Below, in pieces: positions 1 through 8,688 of a DNA stretch of 44,007 nucleotides (positions within the stretch are counted from its first letter, which is position 1; each line of letters starts with the position of its first letter). Source of the stretch: Allomuricauda sp. (lineage in GTDB: Bacteria; Bacteroidota; Bacteroidia; Flavobacteriales; Flavobacteriaceae); assembly GCA_017795045.1 (NCBI GenBank), contig CP051244.1, positions 1,749,002 through 1,793,008 of the forward strand. Direction: 5' to 3'. The position numbers and the translations under genes were made by a program. The notes below the pieces were generated by a model. The model saw only the letters and a program-made list of their open reading frames with translations. It ran no database searches and had not been told where the DNA came from.

Positions 1-542
1 AAAAACTCATTATTCAAGGTATTTTTAAAGCTTGTGATTTCTTTTTCTATTGATTTAAATTGATTTTGCTGCATTGAAACCAAAATCTCAAACATATACG
101 ATATATAAATACTGGGATTTATATGGTGTAAAGTAATATACAATTCAAAAGTTTCTTCTATTTCTTGGATGTCAATTTCCAACGGAACATTACCGCCAAT
201 CCCATTATAATTTTCATCAATGTCTCTTGCAAACCCTGTTCTAAACTTTTGATTTAAAGAATCAATTAAAGCTATTATTTCAGCTTCAGGCAACAAGTCA
301 TCTAGATTTTTTATTTCCAGAAGATTTGATTTTGAGTTGCAACTTACACTGCTAAGAAATTTTAATTCTTGTCTGATGTAATTAAGATAATTCAACTCTT
401 CTTTTCCATCAAACAACATAACCATATTCTCCTGATTGAAGAAATATCCAATAGGTGACAATAGCTCATCCTGTTGTAGTAATAGAAAAACAACAAAATC
501 CTCTAGGATTTCTGTAGGGGATAACCTGTTTATACCATCCAT
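1..542 (-). CDS. Unknown protein, last visible gene of the type I RM operon (C-terminus outside window)
   Basis: An open frame of 180 codons runs from an ATG at 542 to the left edge without a stop, so the C-terminus is missing. The protein begins MDGINRLSPTEILEDF and is mostly helical-looking, acidic and leucine-rich, with no signal peptide, membrane segment or catalytic motif that I recognise. Its start lies inside the end of the metallopeptidase gene (13-bp overlap, different frame), which suggests translational coupling and membership of the same operon as hsdR. Base composition is AT-rich like the rest of the island. I do not recognise the family; position suggests an accessory protein of the restriction locus, which is inference only. 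Confidence 0.7.
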   Translation of the reverse strand, partial: MDGINRLSPTEILEDFVVFLLLQQDELLSPIGYFFNQENMVMLFDGKEELNYLNYIRQELKFLSSVSCNSKSNLLEIKNLDDLLPEAEIIALIDSLNQKFRTGFARDIDENYNGIGGNVPLEIDIQEIEETFELYITLHHINPSIYISYMFEILVSMQQNQFKSIEKEITSFKNTLNNEF

Positions 543-1234
543 CTTTCTAGCTTATCTTTAGTTTCCTTCCAATCTGGATATACCTTTTCCAGAAGTTCGT
601 AAAAAGCTGAACTGTGATTCAGATGTTTTAAATGACATAGCTCATGTACGATAACATATTCAATACATTTCTTCGAAGTTTTAATTAATTCCAAGTTCAA
701 ATGAATCTTTCCGTCCTTATCGCAACTGCCCCATCGTTTCTTCATCCATCTATAAGCCAATATTGCGTCACCGTCGAAAAGAATCTTTGCTAATGGGCGC
801 TGTTCCTCAAAAAGTTTTTTAAAGTGTAATTCGGCTTTGTCTTTGTACCAACCTTTAATTAACTCTTCAACGGTTTTCTTATTTTCGGGATACTGGCAAT
901 GCACCTGCAAATAACCTCCTGAAAGCTTTACTGCTGCATTGTTTGATTTGTGAAGCTTTAATCTATATTGTTTGCCTAGATATAGATGGGTTTCACCATT
1001 TACAAACCTTCGAGGTGGCGTAATTGGTTGAAATGAAAGAAAGAAATCCTGCTGCTTAACTATCCACGCTGCCTTCTTTCTTACTTTGTCACGAACTTTC
1101 AGTAAGTCGCTGTTCTTGGGAGCGGTTACTCTAACCGATTTATCTGGATATACTTTAATCCCTAGAGTTTTACGTTGGGAAAATTCCAAATCATAGGCTA
1201 TAAGGGTCGTTCCATATTGGACTTCATCTCTCAT
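530..1234 (-). CDS. YgjP-type (DUF45) zinc metallopeptidase
   Basis: This 234-residue protein carries the YgjP/DUF45 signature: RWGSC at about residues 167-171, and HELCH at 197-201 followed by a third likely zinc ligand, H207, in the HExxH-x5-H pattern. Length fits the family (about 230-250). There is no signal peptide, so it should be cytoplasmic. The start ATG at 1234 is 4 bp downstream of the hsdR stop, so the two are almost certainly cotranscribed. YgjP-like peptidases are often found next to type I restriction genes; their substrate there is not known to me. A role in processing or turnover of a restriction subunit is speculation. Confidence 0.88.
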   Translation of the reverse strand: MRDEVQYGTTLIAYDLEFSQRKTLGIKVYPDKSVRVTAPKNSDLLKVRDKVRKKAAWIVKQQDFFLSFQPITPPRRFVNGETHLYLGKQYRLKLHKSNNAAVKLSGGYLQVHCQYPENKKTVEELIKGWYKDKAELHFKKLFEEQRPLAKILFDGDAILAYRWMKKRWGSCDKDGKIHLNLELIKTSKKCIEYVIVHELCHLKHLNHSSAFYELLEKVYPDWKETKDKLERWMV

Positions 1235-1238
1235 AGGG

Positions 1239-4200
1239 CTACTTGTATTTTATTATCGCCACCTTCAGACAATCCTCGATTAGCTGGTCTATTTTGTCCC
1301 AGTTCGTATCCTGTCCGTATTTCTTAAGGAGTTCATAGACAATATCACCTAGAGCAATATTTATTTTGCCTGTAATGTCTTCGTTTTTATCCCATTCTAC
1401 AATCTTATTTCCATTCAGATAAATATGCTCTTTTACTGTTTTATCAATATCCAAACTAGTTTCAATGTGAAATCGGGTCTTAAGCAATTCCACATCATCA
1501 AATGTTGTCTTGCTAAAATTGTAAAAAGCCAACCCTGCATCGTTGTTTGCTAATTCTTTTGGAGCATCTTCTGACCGTCCGTGTAAAAACTTATCCTCTA
1601 ACTCCTTTGCCTTTTTCAAAAACTCGGCTTCTGAAATACGCTTTTGGTAATATTCTTCAATGGTCTCTTTTATAAGTTCGGCCAGCTTTTTGTAATATAC
1701 TGGGTCTTCCTGCATTTTTACATTGATTGCCTTAATTGTTCTACTGGCAATATGGTCAGCCTGTGCAGCCTTACCAGTAATTTTTTCGATTTCGGCTTCA
1801 CGTTGTTCTTTGTCAAAGATGTCAACCAATTCAGTTACCTTCATTATTTCACCTTCAGTTGAAATATGCTGGTTAATCAGTTTCTGAATTTTTGGCTCAA
1901 ACTCCTTATAGGATAAATCGTCATTGTATCTACGCTTCACATCTACACGTAGCTTAAGAAAGAACTTCGCATCTTTTTTGTATTGGACTATCTTCTTTTC
2001 ATCCGTATTGTTGGCGAAATCCACAGAGGACAAGGCCATCTTAAGTAATCTAGCAAATTGACTGAGCTTTTCGTAAAACTTATTTCGGATGTCCTCTGGT
2101 TTTAGCAGCTCCTCATAAGCGGTTGGTTCAAGGTTTTTGTCTTTTAGCTCTTTGAAAATGTCCCAGACTTCGGAGTGAGCCTGTGGAAGCTTCTTTATTT
2201 CATCATCCAATTTGGTCAAAGTGCCTTCAAGTTCCTCTTCGTCAAAATCAGAAAGACCTGAATAAGTGGCCAATGCATTATCTAAGTTTTCAAGATTGCC
2301 ATAGTAATCCACGATATAACCATAATCTTTGCCTGGGTATACTCGATTTACTCTCGCAATGGCTTGTAATAGGGTATGTTCTTTTAATGCCCTACACAAA
2401 TAAAGTATGGTGTTGTTTGGAGCATCAAAACCAGTTAATAATTTAGCGACTACAATCAATATTTCTGGATGTTCCCTTTTCTTGAATTGGGTTATAATGC
2501 TCTTTTCAAACTTTTTTAAATCTCCATACTTATCAATCCTAGAGTTAAAATATTCATCTTCGATTCGTTTCTCGTCATTTGTGTTGTAAAACCCATCTTC
2601 GACACCTTCACGTTGGTCAGACTGAGTAACAATGACCTCTGAAGTAACCATTCCTATGTCATCCAAAAACCGTTTGTAAAGTAAGGCAGCCTTGATAGTT
2701 GGTGCAACCAATTGTCCTTTCGGTTTGTACTTATCACCTTCAGTTTGAAAAAAGTTCCTATAGTGTTCCGAAATGTCCCATGCTCTGGCGTAAATAACCT
2801 TTTCAGTTTTATTAAGTTCATTTATGGTGTTGAACTTTCTTTTAAGATTTGCTTTACCGTATTCGGATAGGGGTTCAGAGAGTTTGTCAAAGTACCGATT
2901 AACAGGGTCTTCATCAACTGTAATTAGGTTGTGTCTTCCTTCATATAAAAGAGGGACTACTGCACCATCGTCAACAGCATCTTTAACGGTATATGGGAGG
3001 CCTATATAGCCACCAAACTTGTGGGCGGTGCTCTTTTCCCTTTTCATTAAAGGTGTGCCTGTAAACGCAAGAAAACAAGCGTTAGGAAAAACCTGTTGCA
3101 TACTAACATTAAAGCTACCGTATTGTGTTCTATGTCCTTCATCAATCATGACAAAAATATCTGATGAAAGAAAGGGGTTCTTTGTTTGTTTAACGGCAGC
3201 TTCAAACTTGTTTATAATTGTAGTGATAATAGCATCACTTTTATCATTTAACAGTTCTGTTAGATGTGTGCCAGTTTTTGCTTGCTTCACCTCTTTTTGG
3301 CACTTTTTAAAGGTGTCTGAGATTTGGTCATCCAAATCAATTCTGTCTGTGACAAGAATTATTTTTGGGTTACTTATTTCAGGGTTTGAAGCAATCATTT
3401 GAGCCAACATAACCATGGTGAGAGATTTGCCACTACCTTGTGTGTGCCATATTACACCACCTTGCCTTTTACCTAGGTTGTCAAAATGAGTAACTCGTTT
3501 GATAGTATCTTGTATAGCAAAAAATTGTTGGTATCGAGCTACTTTTTTAATGCCTTCATCATAAACTGTAAAGTTCCTGATGATTTCCAGCAAACGTTCT
3601 TTTCGACATAGAGAATACAACAATTCATCTTGGTTGGTTGTTTCTCTTTTTTCCTTTTCCAGTCCATCAAAATAGGACTTTACATATTTAAATCTTCCCG
3701 AAAACAAATTGTTCTTATGAGCTTCTTTTAATGGTCTGTTTTTAACGCTGGAAAGCTCATTGGCAAAATCTTCCTTATCCTGCTTGCTTGAAAACTGCTC
3801 TTTCCATTTAGACCAAAACTCCTTACTCGTTCCTGTAGTGCCATAACTACCATCATTAGTAGCAATACTTAACAGAAGACTAGAGTACATGTACAAGGAA
3901 CGAATGCCAGTTTTGCTGAAATTGCGAATATGTTGTTCTATGGCCAATTCTGTTGGAGACTTAGTGCCTTTTAGAGAGGGGCTTTTACACTCAATAATTA
4001 CCATTGGAATTCCATTTACAAAAAGTACTATATCTGGACGGTAAGTATCTGTTCTGGCAGTTCTGAGAACGCTATATTCCTCAGTGACATGAAAAATATT
4101 GTTTTCTGGGTTTTCCCAATCTATGTATTGTAACGTATGACTTTTTTTATCTCCATCTATACTTTGCTCCATAGCTTTGCCCAAAGTAATAAGGTCATAG

Positions 4201-4490
4201 AATGCAGCATTGGCATTTAGAAAGCCATCCTGAATAGGTAAATCTTTTAAAGCTAAAATGGCTGAATTAAGGTTTGCTTCTGAAAAAGGGTACTCTTTAC
4301 CTTTGCGATGAATAGCATTTATTTCATGCAATTGTGTTTTAAGAATATTTTCGAAAAGAACCTGTGATTTTTTACCACCACGCCAATCCAATGCTTTTTC
4401 GGGGGTAACATAATTATACCCCATATTTATTAAAAGCTGTAAAGCAGGGATTTGAGATATATGGTCTTCTAAAAAGGAGGGAGTGTTCAT
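1239..4490 (-). CDS. hsdR: Type I restriction enzyme, R (endonuclease/translocase) subunit
   Basis: HsdR cuts unmodified DNA after ATP-driven translocation, in complex with HsdM and HsdS. The 1083-residue length is normal. An N-terminal PD-(D/E)XK nuclease is visible: D153 in RPDIVLF and E167-C-K169. It is followed by the superfamily 2 motor: Walker A QGSGKS near 351-356, DEGH box at 450-453, FTGTP at about 476-480, and the motif VI-like segment LLQAIARVNR. A helical C-terminal region follows. All catalytic residues appear intact. Its ATG overlaps the stop of the upstream DUF2971 gene in an ATGA arrangement, so translation is probably coupled. It is unusual that two other genes separate it from hsdMS. 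Confidence 0.97.
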   Translation of the reverse strand: MNTPSFLEDHISQIPALQLLINMGYNYVTPEKALDWRGGKKSQVLFENILKTQLHEINAIHRKGKEYPFSEANLNSAILALKDLPIQDGFLNANAAFYDLITLGKAMEQSIDGDKKSHTLQYIDWENPENNIFHVTEEYSVLRTARTDTYRPDIVLFVNGIPMVIIECKSPSLKGTKSPTELAIEQHIRNFSKTGIRSLYMYSSLLLSIATNDGSYGTTGTSKEFWSKWKEQFSSKQDKEDFANELSSVKNRPLKEAHKNNLFSGRFKYVKSYFDGLEKEKRETTNQDELLYSLCRKERLLEIIRNFTVYDEGIKKVARYQQFFAIQDTIKRVTHFDNLGKRQGGVIWHTQGSGKSLTMVMLAQMIASNPEISNPKIILVTDRIDLDDQISDTFKKCQKEVKQAKTGTHLTELLNDKSDAIITTIINKFEAAVKQTKNPFLSSDIFVMIDEGHRTQYGSFNVSMQQVFPNACFLAFTGTPLMKREKSTAHKFGGYIGLPYTVKDAVDDGAVVPLLYEGRHNLITVDEDPVNRYFDKLSEPLSEYGKANLKRKFNTINELNKTEKVIYARAWDISEHYRNFFQTEGDKYKPKGQLVAPTIKAALLYKRFLDDIGMVTSEVIVTQSDQREGVEDGFYNTNDEKRIEDEYFNSRIDKYGDLKKFEKSIITQFKKREHPEILIVVAKLLTGFDAPNNTILYLCRALKEHTLLQAIARVNRVYPGKDYGYIVDYYGNLENLDNALATYSGLSDFDEEELEGTLTKLDDEIKKLPQAHSEVWDIFKELKDKNLEPTAYEELLKPEDIRNKFYEKLSQFARLLKMALSSVDFANNTDEKKIVQYKKDAKFFLKLRVDVKRRYNDDLSYKEFEPKIQKLINQHISTEGEIMKVTELVDIFDKEQREAEIEKITGKAAQADHIASRTIKAINVKMQEDPVYYKKLAELIKETIEEYYQKRISEAEFLKKAKELEDKFLHGRSEDAPKELANNDAGLAFYNFSKTTFDDVELLKTRFHIETSLDIDKTVKEHIYLNGNKIVEWDKNEDITGKINIALGDIVYELLKKYGQDTNWDKIDQLIEDCLKVAIIKYK

Positions 4491-5332
4491 CGTTTTAGCT
4501 CTTTGATTCTATCTGATAGGCGATAAAAAGGTTCTAATTCTGATTTAATCACTTTTATATTTTTGGAGTAAGCTTCAAATTGTGCTTTCTTTTCTTGAAA
4601 TGTTATGTCGAGCATTTTTGGATTTGCTATTATGGTTATATTTAATTCATCGAATCCGATTAGCTCAAAAGTTTTATGTTTTTCCTCGACAGCTTCTGGG
4701 TTTAAGTCAATCATAACAACCCGATACTCTTTTTCATGAGAAAATGATTCATCTTTTCGAAATCCTAAATACCTCACTTGACTTTCCTTTTCCTTTTCAA
4801 CCACTTTCACAAAGTCTTGATACTTAACCCTGCCTGCTACAATAGCTTGTTGTTTATTTTTTAAATTATTCTCAACTGAGGCTTTTACAGTGTCTTGAAG
4901 TTCTTTTCTGTCAATTCGAATTGCAAAACCAATCTCATCAGGATTGTATAATTGCCACATGCCATGCGATTCCCTATCAGAATTAAACCAGCAACTCACA
5001 AAATGAGCCTTTTGAGCATCTTCGATTTTTTTATGAATTTGAAGTAGTTCTTGGCTTGAATAATCTTTCATTTTTTTCCAATCCTCTAATAGCTCTGGGT
5101 TTACGTCTTTTTCGTTATCAACAAAACAAAACTCGTAGGCAACACGTAGTTGAGTAATGTCATAAGTTGATATACCTTCGAGTCTATCATCAAAAGATGA
5201 CATTTTGGATAAGTATAAAGATTTGGATTCTAGGAAGCTTTTTATTTTCCACTCAGCCCCATATCTAAAAAGATATTTCTTTCTAATTCCTTTTGTGTGG
5301 TAAGTATCCCAAGATTTTAGTTCTCTTTTCAT
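4487..5332 (-). CDS. DUF2971 domain protein
   Basis: The 281-residue protein matches the DUF2971 pattern: an N-terminal KYLFRYGAEW-like segment, a DRLEG motif near residue 48, a central VSCWF...SHGMWQLY block around 110-130 and GFAIRI after it, then a C-terminal part with HEKEYR. There is no signal peptide. DUF2971 proteins are of unknown biochemical function and are often found in phage-defence neighbourhoods. Here the gene lies directly before hsdR and shares an ATGA stop/start overlap with it. A 283-bp gap upstream may hold a separate promoter for DUF2971-hsdR-peptidase; a weak TAnnTTTG-like match is visible there but I would not call it. Confidence 0.82.
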   Translation of the reverse strand: MKRELKSWDTYHTKGIRKKYLFRYGAEWKIKSFLESKSLYLSKMSSFDDRLEGISTYDITQLRVAYEFCFVDNEKDVNPELLEDWKKMKDYSSQELLQIHKKIEDAQKAHFVSCWFNSDRESHGMWQLYNPDEIGFAIRIDRKELQDTVKASVENNLKNKQQAIVAGRVKYQDFVKVVEKEKESQVRYLGFRKDESFSHEKEYRVVMIDLNPEAVEEKHKTFELIGFDELNITIIANPKMLDITFQEKKAQFEAYSKNIKVIKSELEPFYRLSDRIKELKR

Positions 5333-5595
5333 GTAGGACTGGTTTATAATAATTGCTTTTTGATTTATAGTTGTTTATTTACTGATATTATATTTATAAG
5401 AGTTTTTATACCAATTAAGAGTTTGTTCTAGGTTAATCAACAGTAGAATTGTGAGGATTAACAAAATCTAGTCTTCTAGAATATAATCGTGCACGCATAT
5501 TTGTACTATTTTTTGGTCATTTAAAAACTTCTATTTTAAACATAAATCAATAGTTATCAACAGGCTTTCTGTTAATAGTCACTTGATAACCTCTA

Positions 5596-5640
5596 TTTTT
5601 TGGTCAATTTTTTGGTCATTTTTGGTCATTTTTGGTCATT
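5596..5640. repeat. Short tandem repeat, about four copies of TTTTTGGTCAT
   Basis: Four consecutive copies of a T-rich unit ending GGTCA are present; the last three have an exact 10-bp period (starting 5611, 5621, 5631) and the first is 2 bp longer. The TGA stop of the ATP-binding protein gene (5616-5618) lies inside the second copy. A fifth, isolated GGTCAT copy occurs near 5508-5521. Because the period is not a multiple of three, gain or loss of a copy would change the reading frame and the C-terminal residues. Confidence 0.85.
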
Positions 5641-7379
5641 TCTCCCGAATCGTCATCTTTCATTTGTTCAAAACCTATCTTAAGAGCTTTATTTAATAGC
5701 TCCATTCCTTTCTTGAAATTTTCTCCAATAGTATAGTAAGTGCCTTTTCCACTACCTTCCTGATTTAATTCTTTACTTTCTACTAGTTTCTCTACAATAG
5801 TTCTTACTTGTCTTCTAGTTAGTCTATCCTGAAACAAGTCGATAAAGTCTTTCATTTTTGCTGTTCCAAACTTCTTTAAATGTTGTAGTATTATTAAAAA
5901 GGCTTGGTCTTTGTCCCAATCGGTCTTGCTATACTTTCCTTTTTCATCAACAAATTCATAGTATGATTTTGAAAGTACATAGTACGTGCCACTAGTTTTA
6001 CCCCTTTGCTCAATCAAGTTCCTTGATAAAAGCATCTTTATGATTTTCTTATCAAGTTTAAAGCCTTGATAACCATTCCTTATTTGATTCAAGTGTATTA
6101 CCTCTTGTACTGACAATTTTTCATTATCAGGTAAATCAGCTTGTATAGATTCGATAAATAAGGCGAAAGCTTTATCTTCAATAGTAGCTGATAGTATGAG
6201 GGCTACTTGAAAATCATCTGATTTAGAATAGTCAGGAGCACTTTTGCCCTCTTTTAAGGTTTGGTAAAAGATTTTGTCTACTCCTTGCCCAGAGCGCTCA
6301 ACTATTCCAGTTTTTTGGAGAACGTCTGTCAGAAGTCTGTTTCTTGGGGTTGATGACACGGAAATTAGATTTTCCAAAGAAACACCCAAAGGAAAACCAC
6401 CAGGACTTACTATTTCTAAAGCCGATTGAGATTGCTTAATGATAATCTCACTATTTAATCTATAATTACGATGAGCCACAGCATTATTTATGGCTTCTCT
6501 TATAACTTCTTGATTGAAATATGGAATATCGAATACATATAACCCTTCTTGTATCGGAAACGAACCATTTCTTAAGTTGATGGTTTTCCATAGTTTATCT
6601 ACCTGCGCAAAATATGGCCCATCAAACTCGTATCTGTTATCGAAGGTTATTTGGGATTCATTTTTTCTGTACTCTAATTTTATTACTGATTGGGGAAAGT
6701 TTTCATTGATGATAGATTTTTTACCAACAAGAATAACAGCGGCATTGGTGACTTTGCCATCAATTAATAAATCTAAATCATTGAGAGCTTGCTCTGGCGA
6801 AAGAGTCAGGAAGTGTTTGTTATTCTGCTTCTTTGAATAAGCCCTTTGTAAATTTTTAATTGCGTCAATATCTAAATCATCTATGGAAACGCCTTCACAT
6901 ATTTTTTGTGAAAAATCAGGTTCTTGCTCTTGTATAATTTTAAGGTATTGAGCGTCAGACATAGGTTTTAATTCTTCACCTACCCTCATTAGGGGGACAT
7001 CCTCAAACTTGTATACTTTACCTATTGGCCTAGATGGTATTTGAATTACAAGGACTCTATTTTCTTTCTCATCATAAAGTTCAGAAATATTTACTCTAAT
7101 ACCAGTATCTCTATATATATTACTTTCTAACTCACCAATCTTACCCAAGTTCTGAACAGTTCCTACTACTTCATGAGGATGACTTTCTTTGATGCCAAAA
7201 ACTAAATAGCCACCTCCTTCATTTGCAAAAGCAGTAACGTAGCCTAGAATACATCTTCTCCTTTTGGAGATATCTGTTTTTACACCTCCGTTATAGGAAA
7301 TATTACCTCCTTTAGCCTGCTTGAACTCAACTTTGTCCTCTGATTCTTTTAAGTGAATCAATTCCTGTATTGTCTTCAT
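5616..7379 (-). CDS. AlbA_2 (Schlafen-like) domain ATP-binding protein
   Basis: The 587-residue protein has an N-terminal AlbA_2 domain (about 1-140; note VEFKQAKGG and NEGGGYLVFGI), then a GHKL-type ATPase-like HATPase_c_4 region with REAINNAVAHRNY near 295-307, SPGGFPLG near 330 and ERSGQG near 365, then C-terminal winged-helix segments. Databases often label such proteins RecG-like or putative transcriptional regulator. These proteins commonly accompany type I restriction systems; the role there is unsettled. The start ATG at 7379 is 3 bp after the hsdS stop, so it is cotranscribed with hsdMS. The C-terminus (EMTKNDQK) is encoded by a 10-bp tandem repeat and is therefore potentially variable. 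Confidence 0.88.
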   Translation of the reverse strand: MKTIQELIHLKESEDKVEFKQAKGGNISYNGGVKTDISKRRRCILGYVTAFANEGGGYLVFGIKESHPHEVVGTVQNLGKIGELESNIYRDTGIRVNISELYDEKENRVLVIQIPSRPIGKVYKFEDVPLMRVGEELKPMSDAQYLKIIQEQEPDFSQKICEGVSIDDLDIDAIKNLQRAYSKKQNNKHFLTLSPEQALNDLDLLIDGKVTNAAVILVGKKSIINENFPQSVIKLEYRKNESQITFDNRYEFDGPYFAQVDKLWKTINLRNGSFPIQEGLYVFDIPYFNQEVIREAINNAVAHRNYRLNSEIIIKQSQSALEIVSPGGFPLGVSLENLISVSSTPRNRLLTDVLQKTGIVERSGQGVDKIFYQTLKEGKSAPDYSKSDDFQVALILSATIEDKAFALFIESIQADLPDNEKLSVQEVIHLNQIRNGYQGFKLDKKIIKMLLSRNLIEQRGKTSGTYYVLSKSYYEFVDEKGKYSKTDWDKDQAFLIILQHLKKFGTAKMKDFIDLFQDRLTRRQVRTIVEKLVESKELNQEGSGKGTYYTIGENFKKGMELLNKALKIGFEQMKDDDSGEMTKNDQK

Positions 7380-7382
7380 ACC

Positions 7383-8687
7383 TTAAACTTTAACCCTTAT
7401 CTTTCCTGTTAACAATTGTTGCATCAACCCTTTTTTCTGCAATTGTAAATGCTTTAAATAGGCTTCTTGGCACTCTATTTCTTTGTCTGATTGGTTGAGA
7501 ACATTTGCAATTGCCTTTTGTTCTTCGAGAGTTGGGATTATCAATTTTAAGTCAAAGAAATCTTTCAGTCCAATGTTTAGTAATCCATGAGCACGACCAC
7601 CCTCCTGAGCGATTCTCATAAGGTTTTTAACCATAAGACCTGCTTCAAAGTAGTTGAGAAGAAAATCGGAGTCAATATTATCTTTAACAGAAAAGCAAAT
7701 GTATAATGTGGTTACTACGGCTTTGTCAAAATCATCTAACCTTTTAAAAGCTCCCATAGGATAGCCTGAAGAGTAACTTTTGTTATAAGCAAAATTCCCT
7801 CTTTTGATTAAATAATATCCTGAGAGTGTTGAGCTAGCAACCCTCTTGTTAAAAAAGTCTTCTTGTTTTACAAAACCCCTTTGAGCGGAAATAGTTACAA
7901 CAGTGTCATCTAATTCCTCATTTTTATCGGTTATTCTTTCTGCTATATCGCCTAATGTGATTTCACTCCATTCGTCGCTAAATCCTTTCAACCTCTTCTT
8001 ACCAGTCAATAACTGCTGGCACAAACCTTTTTTGCGAATTTTTAATTTATCAATAAGATTTTGAGTGGTTTCAATTGCAAAGTCCCAATCCTTAAGAATG
8101 GAGGCTATTTTTTGTTGTTCATCGAAAGTGGGGATAATTAGAGTTAATTTGGAAAGATTTGATTTAGATACCCCTAATACGGAAATGCCAGTTGCAATTT
8201 GGCAGATTCTCTTTTTTACATCTGAGTGTTTAAAAAGGTATGGTTTGAATCCTTCTGCAATATTTTGCTTGGTACATCTTAAGGCAAAAGTGTGTAGTCC
8301 AGAAATAATTTTGAAATTACTGATATTAGTGAGTTCTACGCATTCACATAATCCTTTATAATCTTCAGAGGCATCGGCAAGTATTAAATCACCATTTTTT
8401 AGGAAGTCATCACCTTCCTTAAAATCTTTCTGAGCCGTCAGCTTTGGTAAACTTTTCACTTTTGAAAGGTCAAGAATGTTTGAGTCAAACTGAGCATGAA
8501 TATCTCCATAGTGAATATTGAATATATCCCTTGAATTCAACTTAACAGCATCCAGTTGACTTCTTGAAAAAGCATAAGTTTTTAAGAATTTAAAAACTTC
8601 CCCAACATTTTTTTGTTGCCAGCCTTTTGGAATCGAGGCTATTTCGGTTTGCTTAACCATAATTATTTTTTCTCCAATTGCACCCAT
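7383..8687 (-). CDS. hsdS: Type I restriction enzyme, specificity (S) subunit, two recognition domains
   Basis: HsdS determines the bipartite DNA target of both modification and restriction. The 434-residue length and internal duplication are typical. A first target-recognition domain (about 20-195) is followed by a conserved helix beginning IIPTFDEQQKIASILK and ending near QQLLTGKKRLKG; a second domain (about 240-375) is followed by the matching helix IIPTLEEQKAIANVL ending QQLLTGKIRV. The annotated ATG at 8687 is 1 nt after the hsdM stop; an in-frame ATG at 8660 (MVKQTEIAS) is an alternative start and would fit family N-termini better. It is transcribed with hsdM. The target sequence cannot be read from the protein. 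Confidence 0.95.
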   Translation of the reverse strand: MGAIGEKIIMVKQTEIASIPKGWQQKNVGEVFKFLKTYAFSRSQLDAVKLNSRDIFNIHYGDIHAQFDSNILDLSKVKSLPKLTAQKDFKEGDDFLKNGDLILADASEDYKGLCECVELTNISNFKIISGLHTFALRCTKQNIAEGFKPYLFKHSDVKKRICQIATGISVLGVSKSNLSKLTLIIPTFDEQQKIASILKDWDFAIETTQNLIDKLKIRKKGLCQQLLTGKKRLKGFSDEWSEITLGDIAERITDKNEELDDTVVTISAQRGFVKQEDFFNKRVASSTLSGYYLIKRGNFAYNKSYSSGYPMGAFKRLDDFDKAVVTTLYICFSVKDNIDSDFLLNYFEAGLMVKNLMRIAQEGGRAHGLLNIGLKDFFDLKLIIPTLEEQKAIANVLNQSDKEIECQEAYLKHLQLQKKGLMQQLLTGKIRVKV

Positions 8688-8688
8688 A

